From: Dyadobacter arcticus
GTDB lineage: Bacteria > Bacteroidota > Bacteroidia > Cytophagales > Spirosomataceae
Direction of reading: 5' to 3'
Assembly: GCF_011762185.1 (NCBI RefSeq)
Contig: NZ_JAASQJ010000002.1
Location: forward strand, 868,001 to 932,000
Length of the DNA: 64,000 bases
Part shown: positions 9,602 to 18,024 of the stretch, in pieces
Layout: the number at the start of each line of letters is the position of its first letter
Numbering within the stretch: the first letter of the stretch is position 1
Notes under the pieces: generated by a model
Databases searched by the model: none
What the model saw: the letters and a program-made list of their open reading frames with translations, nothing else
What the model was told of the DNA's origin: nothing
Translations under genes and position numbers: made by a program

Positions 9602-9882
9602 CCCATTTCCTTTTTCAGGTCAGAGACCGGATGGCGTGGTTCATCTTTTTCAGCACGCATGAGTTCGAGGAAAAAGAAGTCTTCTAATTTTTCATTTTCA
9701 ATTATGTCCAATATTTGCTTCATTTCGGTTTCAGTCCAATTGCCACGTTGCTTCTTAACACTAAAAGACGGAGCGGGGATACCAATCTGCTCCGCCAAAA
9801 AAGCATTCTTATAACCAGATTTATTAATTAACGCACTCATGTTTTTCTTCAATTCCATATAGTTTTCGACAATATTGAACAT
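9595..9882 (-). CDS. Helix-turn-helix antitoxin of the RelE-type pair
   Basis: A 95-residue protein with a helix-turn-helix near residues 20-45 (SGYKNAFLAEQIGIPAPSFSVKK) and an acidic helical C-terminal part that would wrap the toxin. It precedes the toxin gene with a 7-base overlap, the standard antitoxin-first order. Later ATGs at 9858 and 9840 are possible starts. An inverted repeat over the -7 region upstream would suit autorepression. Confidence 0.8.
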   Translation of the reverse strand: MFNIVENYMELKKNMSALINKSGYKNAFLAEQIGIPAPSFSVKKQRGNWTETEMKQILDIIENEKLEDFFFLELMRAEKDEPRHPVSDLKKEMGW

Positions 9883-9889
9883 GTTTTCT

Positions 9890-9921
9890 TATTTGAGTTG
9901 AACGTTAGTATTTCAAATATA
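9890..9921 (-). promoter_or_regulatory. Promoter and probable autorepression operator of the toxin-antitoxin pair
   Basis: Read on the minus strand, TATATTTG (9921-9914) matches the Bacteroidota -7 consensus TAnnTTTG and lies 31 bases before the antitoxin ATG. It overlaps an inverted repeat with arms TATTTGA (9890-9896) and TCAAATA (9913-9919). No clear -33 TTG is visible. The operator role is inferred from position. Confidence 0.5.
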
Positions 9922-10091
9922 CCAATTAAAATTAAGATTTCTGTTATGGAATCTCTCAGTCAAACCATTGAAATCCGGGATTAGGAATTTAAATCAACAT
10001 ACGCAGCAAAAATTAGTGAACTGTTTTAAAAAAACCGATCTTCACTTTTCAATACACCCAGATACTTACTACCTGATACATACGATAGAAA

Positions 10092-11555
10092 ATGACAAAA
10101 TCTCTGGCCGCAATTATACTCTTAACGGCACTGAATGCATTCGCACAAACCCCTCCAAAACCTTACGGCGTAACACCGGCACCCAGGCAGGTTGCATGGC
10201 ATGAAACTGAGGTATATGGCATCATGCACTTTACGCCAACTACTTTTGAAAACAAAGAATGGGGTTTTGGTGATGCTGATCCTAAGACATTCAATCCAAG
10301 CGATTTTAATGCAGAACAGATTATACTAGCTGCCAAAGCTGGTGGATTGAAAGGAATAGTCCTCGTCGCAAAGCATCACGACGGGTTTGCACTCTGGCCA
10401 ACCAAAACAACAGAATATAACATTTCAAAAAGCCCGTTCCGTGACGGAAAAGGGGATTTGGTGAAAGAAGTAGCCGATGCAGCCAGAAAACATGGGCTGA
10501 AATTTGGCGTGTACTGCTCACCCTGGGATCGTAATAATGCTAAATATGGCACGCCCGATTACCTTGCCATTTACCGTGAGCAACTTCGCGAACTCTACAC
10601 TAATTATGGCGAACTGTTCATGTCCTGGCACGATGGTGCGAATGGAGGCGACGGCTATTACGGCGGTGCAAATGAAAAGCGTTCGATCGATAACACAACC
10701 TACTATCAATGGGATTCGACCTGGACAAACCTGACACGTAAATTGCAGCCCTCGGCTAACATTTTCAGCGATATTGGTTGGGATGTGCGTTGGGCAGGCA
10801 ATGAGGATGGAAGCGTCAACGCGACTTCCTGGGCTACAATAACACCAAAACCTTCGGAAGGTAAGAACGTGGCTGTGCCAGGTCAGGCCAATGCAACTGA
10901 GAATCCCGGCGGTACCCGAAATGGGAAATTCTGGATACCTGCCGAATGTGATGTCCCATTACGAAAAGGCTGGTTTTTCCATCCTACTGAAAAACCTAAG
11001 ACTCCGGAAAAACTCTTTGATCTCTACCTGAAAAGTGTCGGTCGCGGAGCAGCGCTCGATCTTGGGCTGGCGCCCGATACACGCGGACATTTGCATGAAG
11101 ATGATGTGGCTGCTCTAAAATCCTTTGGGGATCATGTGAAACAAACCTTTGCAACCAATCTGATTTCCCGCGGGTCGGCAAAAGGAATTAATGTTAGGGG
11201 TTATAATTCGATTTACAGCGCAAAAAATATTCTCGACGGCAAACCGGAAACATATTGGGCCACCGACGACGATTTCAAAACGCCGGAAGTTAGTGTCGAT
11301 CTTGGTCAGCCTGTAGTATTCGATATTATCAGTATCCAGGAATTCATTAAGTTGGGCCAGCGGATTGAAGAATTCGCTGTGGATGCAATGCAAGGCACCG
11401 AATGGAAAGAAATCCACAAAGGGACCAGCATCGGAGCGAAACGGCTTATCAAACTGGAAGTACCGGTCACTTCCCAAAGAATCCGGCTAAGAATTACCAA
11501 ATCGCCTGTCAGTGTGGCAATCAGCGAGTTTGGAATTTATAAGGATTCGGAGTAG
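10092..11555 (+). CDS. Alpha-L-fucosidase, GH29, with C-terminal carbohydrate-binding domain
   Basis: A 487-residue enzyme that removes alpha-linked fucose from glycans. It has a signal peptide (1-19, ending AFAQ), the GH29 barrel with MHFTPTTF near 45, the KHHDGFALWPT segment near 95, and the nucleophile region GELFMSWHDGANG, where D181 should be the catalytic Asp. The C-terminal 140 residues look like an F5/8 type C (CBM32-like) module (SIYSAKNILDGKPETYWATDDD). The WHDGAN form suggests the GH29-B group, which favours branched alpha-1,3/1,4-fucose. It is convergent with the GH76 gene. Confidence 0.88.
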   Translation: MTKSLAAIILLTALNAFAQTPPKPYGVTPAPRQVAWHETEVYGIMHFTPTTFENKEWGFGDADPKTFNPSDFNAEQIILAAKAGGLKGIVLVAKHHDGFALWPTKTTEYNISKSPFRDGKGDLVKEVADAARKHGLKFGVYCSPWDRNNAKYGTPDYLAIYREQLRELYTNYGELFMSWHDGANGGDGYYGGANEKRSIDNTTYYQWDSTWTNLTRKLQPSANIFSDIGWDVRWAGNEDGSVNATSWATITPKPSEGKNVAVPGQANATENPGGTRNGKFWIPAECDVPLRKGWFFHPTEKPKTPEKLFDLYLKSVGRGAALDLGLAPDTRGHLHEDDVAALKSFGDHVKQTFATNLISRGSAKGINVRGYNSIYSAKNILDGKPETYWATDDDFKTPEVSVDLGQPVVFDIISIQEFIKLGQRIEEFAVDAMQGTEWKEIHKGTSIGAKRLIKLEVPVTSQRIRLRITKSPVSVAISEFGIYKDSE

Positions 11556-11576
11556 TTGATATTGGGAAGCCGGAGA

Positions 11577-12650
11577 TCACCGTCCCGCTTTCAACTCTTC
11601 CAATCTTCCGTACATTTCAAGCATAGCTGCCTGATCAATTAAGGATTTGACTGGTTTGTTACCTAACAAGCCGGTCGGATCCTTTTCTTCTTTCCAGATC
11701 CTTTCTGCATCATCAAAGAAGATCTGAAAATCTCCGGCGGTACTATCTACCTTATACAATTCTTCAAATCCCCTCAGCAATACCACATTAAACCAATAAT
11801 TGCCAGGTAACCGGCTGTTTTTGTAAAAATATTTTTTGGACGCCTCCGCCATCAGTATTGCCTCGTCCAAATATTGTTTTTCCCCTGTAAGAGAATAAAG
11901 CAGCACGTTCGATTGAAGCATAGTTCCCGTGTTATAAGTGTACCTGGCAGAGTCAATTTTGAGATCCGGGATTTTGACCGAATCATAATAGATGCCCTCT
12001 GGCGATCTCAAATGTTTCTTTGTCCAGTCGTATAATTGGATGGCCGTCGTGTGGTATTTCTTTTCCTTCGTGATTTTGTACAATTGCAATGCAATCAGGA
12101 TTCCCGGGCCATTTGAACAAGTATTTTTGGTATTCTTTTCATCTTCCTTCCAATAAATTCCGCCGCCTGCTTTTGCGTCATAACCTGTCATTTGGAACTG
12201 GTAAATCTCCTCGGCAATTTTCAGATAGGATTTATCCTTCGTCCGGTTGTACGCATCCAGACAAGCGATTGCAATCCATTGGTTATCATCATAAAACCGG
12301 GAATCTTTTTGCTCTTTTTTAACATAAGCCTGGTAACCGGGCGCGGGCGCATCGGTATTGTAATATTGTCCTATCGCTTCCAAAACCGGCTTCACGTATT
12401 GCTTCCCTGGTAAAACAGTCTCCACTTCATCCGCAGCTTGCAGCAACGCACATAACGGCCACAGGTACGAATGCGGCTTATCATTCTTTCCATTTGTTTC
12501 TAAAAACAACCCCGTGGACGGCTCGTAAAAATTCTTTTGGATATTCCACATGATCTGCCCCATCCTCGCCTTGTAATCAGGCGTTGACTGCGAATTGGCA
12601 TTCGCTGCTATTAACAATGCGAAAATGAGAGCAAGGAAGTGATTGGACAT
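11577..12650 (-). CDS. Glycoside hydrolase family 76 protein (endo-alpha-1,6-mannanase-like)
   Basis: From the ATG at 12650 the protein has 357 residues and a normal signal peptide (MSNHFLALIFALLIAANANSQ); a longer start at 12728 would put 26 odd residues before it, so the later start is preferred. The GH76 catalytic aspartate pair is D121-D122 in RFYDDNQWIAIA, followed by the family's GGGIYW and TCSNGPG segments. GH76 enzymes cut alpha-1,6-mannan. It lies tail-to-tail with the fucosidase, and together with the glycosylasparaginase it points to host or fungal glycoprotein glycan use. Confidence 0.85.
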   Translation of the reverse strand: MSNHFLALIFALLIAANANSQSTPDYKARMGQIMWNIQKNFYEPSTGLFLETNGKNDKPHSYLWPLCALLQAADEVETVLPGKQYVKPVLEAIGQYYNTDAPAPGYQAYVKKEQKDSRFYDDNQWIAIACLDAYNRTKDKSYLKIAEEIYQFQMTGYDAKAGGGIYWKEDEKNTKNTCSNGPGILIALQLYKITKEKKYHTTAIQLYDWTKKHLRSPEGIYYDSVKIPDLKIDSARYTYNTGTMLQSNVLLYSLTGEKQYLDEAILMAEASKKYFYKNSRLPGNYWFNVVLLRGFEELYKVDSTAGDFQIFFDDAERIWKEEKDPTGLLGNKPVKSLIDQAAMLEMYGRLEELKAGR

Positions 12651-12684
12651 AAACAACGTTATTATTAAAATTTTGACAACCGCA

Positions 12685-12692
12685 TATCTTTG
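12685..12692 (+). promoter_or_regulatory. Candidate promoter -7 element upstream of the TSUP exporter
   Basis: TATCTTTG matches TAnnTTTG and points towards the exporter gene. The transcript would start near 12699, 220 bases before the first usable codon of the exporter, which leaves room for a lost coding segment. No good -33 partner is visible. Confidence 0.35.
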
Positions 12693-12851
12693 GCATGTAA
12701 ATGGTACTCGGTTTGTAAAATACGACAATAAAATTTTGTTGTTTTGCTATAATGAATTTACCCTCATTTCAATTCAGTGTCTCCATCAATGTGGCGCAAG
12801 TCGGGCTGTTCCTTTGAAAACTAACAATTTGCTCTTAATTTTACCATCCTG

Positions 12852-12875
12852 AATAGCAAACATCCGTTTGCTATT
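12852..12875 (+). repeat. Perfect hairpin upstream of the TSUP exporter
   Basis: AATAGCAAAC (12852-12861) and GTTTGCTATT (12866-12875) are perfect reverse complements around a 4-base loop, followed by TTATT. It could be a weak intrinsic terminator or a leader hairpin of the exporter gene. It ends 43 bases before the TTG start. Confidence 0.6.
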
Positions 12876-12918
12876 TTATTGGAAGTTTACTCTATAATAA
12901 TAGTATACTACATAGACT

Positions 12919-14097
12919 TTGAAGGAAGTGGCCGATTCTTTACCCTCAGCTGATATAAATTTTTCTAATTGGGAATCTTTAGACGTTGCGTACATCGCAA
13001 GTGGTGATCCTGAAGAAGACCGCCGGTTGGCGGCTCTTGCGAAGGAAAAAGGTCAAGTGGTTTATCTTCGTGATCTGCCAGAAGAATCAGATATCCGCTT
13101 CACAAACACTTCCTCGTCGGCATTTCCATCAGATCAGCACCAACCTTCTTCCCGAAATAATACAAAAACACCCTTAACGTGGGAAACTGTGCAACAGAAG
13201 ATCTGGGCAGCTACGATAAGGAAAAGAAGCAGGACGGAAATTGCGGTTAATGTTTTTTCCGCCATTGCGCTAATGGTCTTAGGACATCTCCTGTTTACAT
13301 TCTTCACTTACGATCGCCTTAATATTCTTTGGAATGACCTCGAACTGAATGAGAGTTTTTTTTATTATGTCCTGGGTGGTTTTGTGGCGCAAATGATCGA
13401 TGGAGCGCTGGGAATGGCTTATGGTGTTACAGCAGCTACATTTTTGTTGACTTTGGGTGTGCCGCCTTCTGCAGTAAGTGCGAGCGTACACACTTCCGAA
13501 ATATTCACCAGTGGGGTTTCTGGCTATATGCATTTGAAATTCGGTAATGTCAACAGCAAACTTTTTAAGAAGATTTTATTCCCAGGAGTGCTTGGCGCGA
13601 TCCTTGGAGCCTACCTGTTATCTTCCCTCGAACAATATATTTATCTTATTAAGCCATTGGTCGCAGTATATACGCTGATTCTGGGAATTCTTATTATTCA
13701 GAAAGCGTTGAAGAAACGAATCGAAAAAAAGCCCATCAGACAAATTGGATGGCTTGCATTGGCAGGAGGAACACTGGATTCAATTGGCGGAGGAGGCTGG
13801 GGGCCAATTGTAACCTCAACGCTGATCGCGAGAGGACGGCATCCGAAATACACAATCGGTTCGGTAAACCTGGCCGAATTCTTTGTTTCGCTGGCGAGCT
13901 CAGTAACATTCATCACCCTCATCGGATTTTCACATTGGCAGGTTGTTCTAGGATTAATTTTGGGAGGAATGGTAGCGGCTCCAATTGCAGCCAACCTATC
14001 AAGAAGATTACCGATTAAAACAATGATGATTATGGTCGGTACCATTGTGGTGATTGTGAGTTTGAGGATCATTTATATGGTTGTTAGTAGCTTGTAG
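12919..14097 (+). CDS. TSUP (TauE/SafE) sulfite exporter with N-terminal siroheme-synthase-like remnant
   Basis: The 392-residue frame opens with TTG at 12919, right behind an in-frame TAG. Residues from about 115 on form the exporter: eight or so membrane helices with the two TSUP repeats (GGFVAQMIDGALGMAYGV and LAGGTLDSIGGGGWGPI), moving sulfite or organosulfonate anions across the inner membrane. Residues 15-65 (DVAYIASGDPEEDRRLAALA and the following VVYLRDLPEESDI) resemble the end of the NAD-binding domain of precorrin-2 dehydrogenase (SirC/Met8), but the GxGxxA dinucleotide motif is missing. It heads the sulfur assimilation cluster, which fits export of excess sulfite. The true start is uncertain. 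Confidence 0.8.
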   Translation: MKEVADSLPSADINFSNWESLDVAYIASGDPEEDRRLAALAKEKGQVVYLRDLPEESDIRFTNTSSSAFPSDQHQPSSRNNTKTPLTWETVQQKIWAATIRKRSRTEIAVNVFSAIALMVLGHLLFTFFTYDRLNILWNDLELNESFFYYVLGGFVAQMIDGALGMAYGVTAATFLLTLGVPPSAVSASVHTSEIFTSGVSGYMHLKFGNVNSKLFKKILFPGVLGAILGAYLLSSLEQYIYLIKPLVAVYTLILGILIIQKALKKRIEKKPIRQIGWLALAGGTLDSIGGGGWGPIVTSTLIARGRHPKYTIGSVNLAEFFVSLASSVTFITLIGFSHWQVVLGLILGGMVAAPIAANLSRRLPIKTMMIMVGTIVVIVSLRIIYMVVSSL

Positions 14098-14235
14098 CTA
14101 AAAGCTTATAGCAGTTAGCGATTAGCCTTTAGCTTCATTCGTTCAAGACTTAACATTGAATTTGATTTAAGTAAATAAAAAAATAAAAAAGGCTAACAGC
14201 TAACCGCGCGGCGGCCGAAGCTAATAGCCAACAGC
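14090..14235. repeat. TTAGCNN heptamer inverted array, copy 1
   Basis: Two arms made of degenerate TTAGCNN units face each other: about 14090-14142 (GCAGTTAGCGATTAGCC and neighbours) and about 14188-14235 (GGCTAACAGCTAACC, GCTAATAGCCAACAGC), with an AT-rich middle. It fills the space between the exporter and the metZ-like gene. The same family recurs at 16841-16911 and 21510-21589. Confidence 0.75.
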
Positions 14236-14240
14236 TTCCC

Positions 14241-15428
14241 ATGAAAAAGCAAACCAGAGCGATACGCACGCAGACATCACAAACCAAGTATCGCGAGCAT
14301 TCTACCCCTCTTTTCTTGACCAGCAGCTTCACTTTTGAAAGTGCTGAGCAGGGCAAAGCCCTTTTTGAAGAAACCGAAGAAGGCAACATTTACAGTCGCT
14401 TTTCAAATCCTACTGTTCAGGAATTTGTGGACAAGGTTTGTTATCTTGAAGATTGTGAAGATGGCGTTGCAACCGCAACGGGTATGGCGGCAGTATTTGC
14501 AAGTATGGCTGCTTTGCTGAAAACCGGCGACCACATCATTGCAAGCCGGGCATTGTTCGGATCTGCGCATCAGGTGATTACTCAAATTTTGAGCAAATGG
14601 GGCATTACTCATACTTACCTGGATGCCGACGCAAGCGAGGCTGATTGGGAAGCAGCGGTACAACCCAATTCTAAAATGGTTTATCTGGAAACACCTTCAA
14701 ATCCTGGCTTGGATCTGGTGGATCTTGCAATGGTAGGAAGGCTTTGCAAAAAACACAATCTGATTTTTAATGTAGATAACTGCTTTGCTTCGCCGGCACT
14801 GCAAAATCCGGCTGAATTCGGTGCAGACCTTGTTGTACATTCTGCTACCAAATTCATGGATGGTCAGGGCCGTGTGCTGGGTGGAATTGTTGTGGGTAAA
14901 AAAGAATATATCAAGGAGTTACGCTTTTTCTGTCGCCAGACGGGACCATCTATGTCGCCTTTTAATGCGTGGGTTTTAAGCAAAAGTCTTGAAACGCTTG
15001 GATTGAGAATGGAAAAACATTCTCAGAATGCATTGGCATTGGCGGAGGCTTTGGAAAAACATCCGGACGTAAAGCAGGTTAAATATCCATTTCTTGAATC
15101 GCATCCGCAGCACGAGTTGGCAAAACAACAAATGACCGCTGGCGGGGCTATTGTTACCATTGAGCTGGAAGGTGGTTTTGAAAGGGTAGCAGCATTCATG
15201 GATGCGCTCGAAATTGCTTCCCTGTCTTCCAACCTTGGAGATACACGCACAATCGTAACGAACCCAAATACGACCACGCATGCAAAACTGAAACCAGAAG
15301 AGAAAAAAGCTTTGGGCATTACCGAAGGTCTGATCCGCATTTCAGTCGGCTTGGAAGACATAGAAGATTTGATCGAAGACTTCACCAATGCCGTAGAGGT
15401 GTCGGTTAAAAGTGATATATTAGAGTAG
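14241..15428 (+). CDS. metZ: Trans-sulfuration enzyme, probably O-succinylhomoserine sulfhydrylase
   Basis: A 395-residue PLP enzyme of the Cys/Met metabolism family. The PLP lysine is K204 in HSATKFMDGQGR; the family's GMAAVFASMAALL and SNPGLDLVDL segments are present, and the C-terminus has the usual LIRISVGLEDIEDLIEDF. MetZ condenses O-succinylhomoserine with sulfide to give homocysteine. Cystathionine gamma-synthase and methionine gamma-lyase share the fold and cannot be fully excluded, but the position beside the sulfide-producing genes favours direct sulfhydrylation. Confidence 0.8.
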   Translation: MKKQTRAIRTQTSQTKYREHSTPLFLTSSFTFESAEQGKALFEETEEGNIYSRFSNPTVQEFVDKVCYLEDCEDGVATATGMAAVFASMAALLKTGDHIIASRALFGSAHQVITQILSKWGITHTYLDADASEADWEAAVQPNSKMVYLETPSNPGLDLVDLAMVGRLCKKHNLIFNVDNCFASPALQNPAEFGADLVVHSATKFMDGQGRVLGGIVVGKKEYIKELRFFCRQTGPSMSPFNAWVLSKSLETLGLRMEKHSQNALALAEALEKHPDVKQVKYPFLESHPQHELAKQQMTAGGAIVTIELEGGFERVAAFMDALEIASLSSNLGDTRTIVTNPNTTTHAKLKPEEKKALGITEGLIRISVGLEDIEDLIEDFTNAVEVSVKSDILE

Positions 15429-15453
15429 GAATTTAATTCGAATCTTGGATCAC

Positions 15454-15681
15454 ATGAAAGCATTGACCATCAATTTACCAGACTCCCTGGATTCAGAAGA
15501 ATTTGAAATAAAAATGCTTGTGGCTGGCCGATTATATGAGCGGGGGAAGATTACCACTGGTCAGGCGGCAGAGATTGTTGGTATTAGCAAACGTTCTTTT
15601 ATAGAAATCATGGGGAGATTTGGCTTCTCCCTATTCAGCGATTCCATTGAGGATCTGCATAATGATATTACGAATGCATGA
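15454..15681 (+). CDS. UPF0175-family antitoxin
   Basis: From the ATG at 15454 the protein has 75 residues; an in-frame TTG at 15445 would add three. It has the UPF0175 pattern: a short N-terminal strand (LTINLPDSL), LAVxRLYERGKITTGQAAEIVGI-like helix-turn-helix and a C-terminal F-G-x-S tail with acidic residues. UPF0175 proteins pair with DUF3368 PIN-like toxins, and one follows here with its ATG (15674) overlapping this stop by 8 bases. The pair is inserted between metZ and cysH. Confidence 0.8.
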   Translation: MKALTINLPDSLDSEEFEIKMLVAGRLYERGKITTGQAAEIVGISKRSFIEIMGRFGFSLFSDSIEDLHNDITNA

Positions 15682-16131
15682 TGCGCTGGTTATTGCAGAT
15701 TCCAGTTGTCTGATTTTGTATCTAAAATCGAAGAACTAGAAATACTTAGAAGTGTTTACAAGCAGATATACATAACGCAAGAAATAGCAGAGGAGATTGG
15801 CAGCGATCTTCCGGACTGGATTGAAATAAAAGAGGTTCAAAACAAGGCGCTGCAATTGCTATTTGAAGACACACTTGATATTGGAGAATCTTCTGCATTA
15901 GCCCTTGCATTTGAAACGCAAGACTGTACAGTGATTCTTGATGATATGAAAGCCCGCAAGACTGCGGCAAACTTGAATATTATAGTAACTGGCACGATTG
16001 GAGTTATTTTGGCTGCCAAAATGAGAAACAAGGTACCATCAGCCAAGTCAGTATTCGATAAAATACTTAAAACTGACTTCCGTCTCAGTGATCGAATGAT
16101 AAATGAGGCTTTGAAGGAAGCCGGAGAATAA
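15674..16131 (+). pseudogene. DUF3368 PIN-like toxin, frameshifted
   Basis: The natural start is ATG 15674, overlapping the antitoxin stop. That frame reads MHDALVIADSSCLIL, the classic PIN/DUF3368 N-terminus with the metal-binding Asp, then runs into a stop at about 15737. The rest (SKIEELEILRSVYKQ onward to KEAGE at 16131) is in the +2 neighbouring frame. The frames join cleanly if one base is missing at about 15719-15720, restoring L-I-L-L-S-K-I. The downstream part keeps the other family motifs: GESSALALAF, VILDDMKARKTA and VTGTIGVILAAK. So the toxin looks inactivated by a single-base deletion, unless this is a sequencing error. Confidence 0.8.
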
Positions 16132-16136
16132 TCACC

Positions 16137-16841
16137 ATGAACAATACCATCATATCCTCTCTCAACGCTGCCATTGAAGGCAAAAGTGAAACAGAATCGC
16201 TCGCGATACTGGCTGATCTTTTTCCCGGAGAAGTTGTCTTTTCAACCAGCCTGGGTTATGAAGACCAGGTCATAACCGACTTTATCTGGAAGAACAACCT
16301 GAACATTACGATTTTTACTTTGGATACGGGCCGTCTTTTTGCAGAGACTTATATGACGCTGCAAAAGACAAATAACCGATACGATTCAAAGGTTAAGGTT
16401 TACTACCCACAAACAACCGCAGTTGAAGAGTTGGTAAGCACAAAAGGGCCTTTGAGTTTTTATGATTCGGTTGAAAACAGAAAGGAATGCTGCTTCATCC
16501 GCAAGGTTGAGCCATTGAACCGGGCATTGAAAGGTGCTAGGATATGGGTTACCGGGATCCGCGCAGAACAATCGGGCAACAGACACGATATGCCGCAGCT
16601 GGAATGGGACGAAGCACATCAATTGGTGAAATTCCATCCGATCTTAAACTGGAACTTTGAAGAAGTAAAACATTATGTAAAGTCAAACGGACTTCCATAT
16701 AATCCGCTGCATGACAAAGGATTCGTTAGCATTGGCTGCGCACCGTGTACCCGTGCAATCCAGGAAGGCGAAGATTTCAGGGCTGGCCGATGGTGGTGGG
16801 AAGATGAGTCGAAGAAGGAATGTGGGTTACATGCGAAATGA
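16137..16841 (+). CDS. cysH: Adenylyl-sulfate (APS/PAPS) reductase
   Basis: A 234-residue thioredoxin-dependent reductase that turns APS (or PAPS) into sulfite. It has the STSLGYEDQV PP-loop-like start, TLDTGRLF near 62, the catalytic C229 in KKECGLH, and four further cysteines, C118-C119 and C201-x-x-C204. That pattern binds a [4Fe-4S] cluster and is typical of the APS-specific enzymes. It begins 5 bases after the toxin remnant and is the first gene of the reductive sulfate block. Confidence 0.92.
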   Translation: MNNTIISSLNAAIEGKSETESLAILADLFPGEVVFSTSLGYEDQVITDFIWKNNLNITIFTLDTGRLFAETYMTLQKTNNRYDSKVKVYYPQTTAVEELVSTKGPLSFYDSVENRKECCFIRKVEPLNRALKGARIWVTGIRAEQSGNRHDMPQLEWDEAHQLVKFHPILNWNFEEVKHYVKSNGLPYNPLHDKGFVSIGCAPCTRAIQEGEDFRAGRWWWEDESKKECGLHAK

Positions 16842-16911
16842 GCTGTTAGCGGTTAGCTATTAGCCCTCTATAAATAATAAAAAGCTAACGGCTAACAGCT
16901 AATAGCTTTTT
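16841..16911. repeat. TTAGCNN heptamer inverted array, copy 2
   Basis: The left arm AGCTGTTAGCGGTTAGC (from 16841, running to about 16865) pairs with the right arm at about 16881-16911 (GCTAACGGCTAACAGC and on). Over 24 positions the arms match at 20. It occupies most of the 105-base gap between cysH and cysD and would fold into a long hairpin in the message. Confidence 0.8.
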
Positions 16912-16946
16912 GCACAAAGTCAATCTTGCAAGAAAAATAACCCCGT

Positions 16947-17891
16947 ATGTCAATTTCAGTTAAAGAAGCCTCAGGAATAACCACCTATCGCAGCACTCCG
17001 GATTATCTGGACCAGCTGGAAGCCGAGGCTATTTACATTATGCGTGAGGTAGCCGGTCAGTTTGAAAGACCTGCGCTTTTGTTTTCGGGTGGAAAAGATT
17101 CCATCACGCTTGTTCGTTTGGCCCAAAAGGCATTTGCACCTGGGAAGATACCTTTTCCATTGGTGCATGTAGATACCGGCCACAACTTTATTGAAGCCAT
17201 CGAATACCGCGACGAACTAGCCGAAAAAATTGGCGCCAAGCTGGTTGTGCGATATGTGGAAGATACCATTAAGGCGAAAGGTCTGAAAGAACAGACTGGT
17301 AAGAATGCAAGCCGCAACTGGTTGCAGACATTCACTTTGCTAGATACCATTGAAGAATTTGAATTTGATGCCTGCATTGGCGGCGCCCGCAGAGATGAGG
17401 AGAAAGCGCGTGCAAAAGAGCGGATTTTCTCATTCCGCGATGAGTTCGGTCAATGGGACCCGAAACGCCAGCGTCCTGAACTTTGGAATTTGTTCAATGG
17501 TCGTATCCAGAAAGGTGAAAACGTCCGTGTGTTTCCCATTTCAAACTGGACCGAGTTGGATGTTTGGGCTTACCTGAAAAGAGAAGGCATTACGCTTCCC
17601 TCCATTTATTTTTCCCACGAAAGAGAATTGATCTTGCGTGATGGAAAATTGCTGAACAATACACCGGTTATTGAAACGGATCCCGAAGATCAAATTGTGA
17701 CGCGCCAGGTTCGTTTCCGTACGGTCGGAGATATGACATGCACCGCTGCCGTCGAATCCAGCGCAGCGACTTTGGACGAGGTAATTGCAGAAATTACTAT
17801 TTCAAGAATCAGCGAACGCGGCGAAACAAGGATTGACGATCAGCAGACGGAAGCAGCCATGGAAGATCGCAAAAAGGGAGGGTATTTTTAA
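16947..17891 (+). CDS. cysD: Sulfate adenylyltransferase subunit 2
   Basis: A 314-residue ATP sulfurylase small subunit of the PP-loop family that adenylates sulfate to APS. The PP-loop SGGKDS is at residues 47-52; the CIGGARRDEEKARAKERIFSF segment near 145 and the C-terminal MTCTAAVESSA region are characteristic. It works with the GTPase subunit CysN encoded directly downstream. Full length, no anomalies. Confidence 0.95.
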   Translation: MSISVKEASGITTYRSTPDYLDQLEAEAIYIMREVAGQFERPALLFSGGKDSITLVRLAQKAFAPGKIPFPLVHVDTGHNFIEAIEYRDELAEKIGAKLVVRYVEDTIKAKGLKEQTGKNASRNWLQTFTLLDTIEEFEFDACIGGARRDEEKARAKERIFSFRDEFGQWDPKRQRPELWNLFNGRIQKGENVRVFPISNWTELDVWAYLKREGITLPSIYFSHERELILRDGKLLNNTPVIETDPEDQIVTRQVRFRTVGDMTCTAAVESSAATLDEVIAEITISRISERGETRIDDQQTEAAMEDRKKGGYF

Positions 17892-18020
17892 AAAGGGAGG
17901 AAAGAAAAATTAAAAGGGAGGAAAGGAAAAAAGGGATGAATGGGTGGAAGGAAAATCTTCAGTCATTGCACCGACGAGCCGGTCACTCATTCATTCACTC
18001 ATTCACTCATTCAAAATTAA
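17892..18020. repeat. Purine-rich and octamer repeat block between cysD and cysN
   Basis: The gap starts with purine-rich repeats (AAAAGGGAGGAAAGG twice, then GGGATGAATGGGTGGAAGG at 17934-17952) and ends with an array of the octamer ATTCACTC (about 17986-18014), whose reverse complement resembles the purine part. The same purine family occurs inside leuS. It separates cysD from cysN without a promoter that I can see. Confidence 0.7.
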
Positions 18021-18024
18021 TAAA

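Noticed and set aside
10321..11500. Several minus-strand frames inside the fucosidase gene
   Set aside because: The plus-strand protein has clear GH29 motifs along its whole length; the opposite frames are overlaps without family features.
12643..12852. A 69-codon plus-strand frame upstream of the TSUP exporter
   Set aside because: It begins inside the GH76 signal peptide on the other strand and ends at a hairpin; only its final segment resembles anything, which is discussed under the exporter.
17986..18014. ATTCACTC octamers as a phase-variation tract for cysN
   Set aside because: The most likely start (GTG 18025) lies downstream, so changes in copy number would not alter the reading frame.
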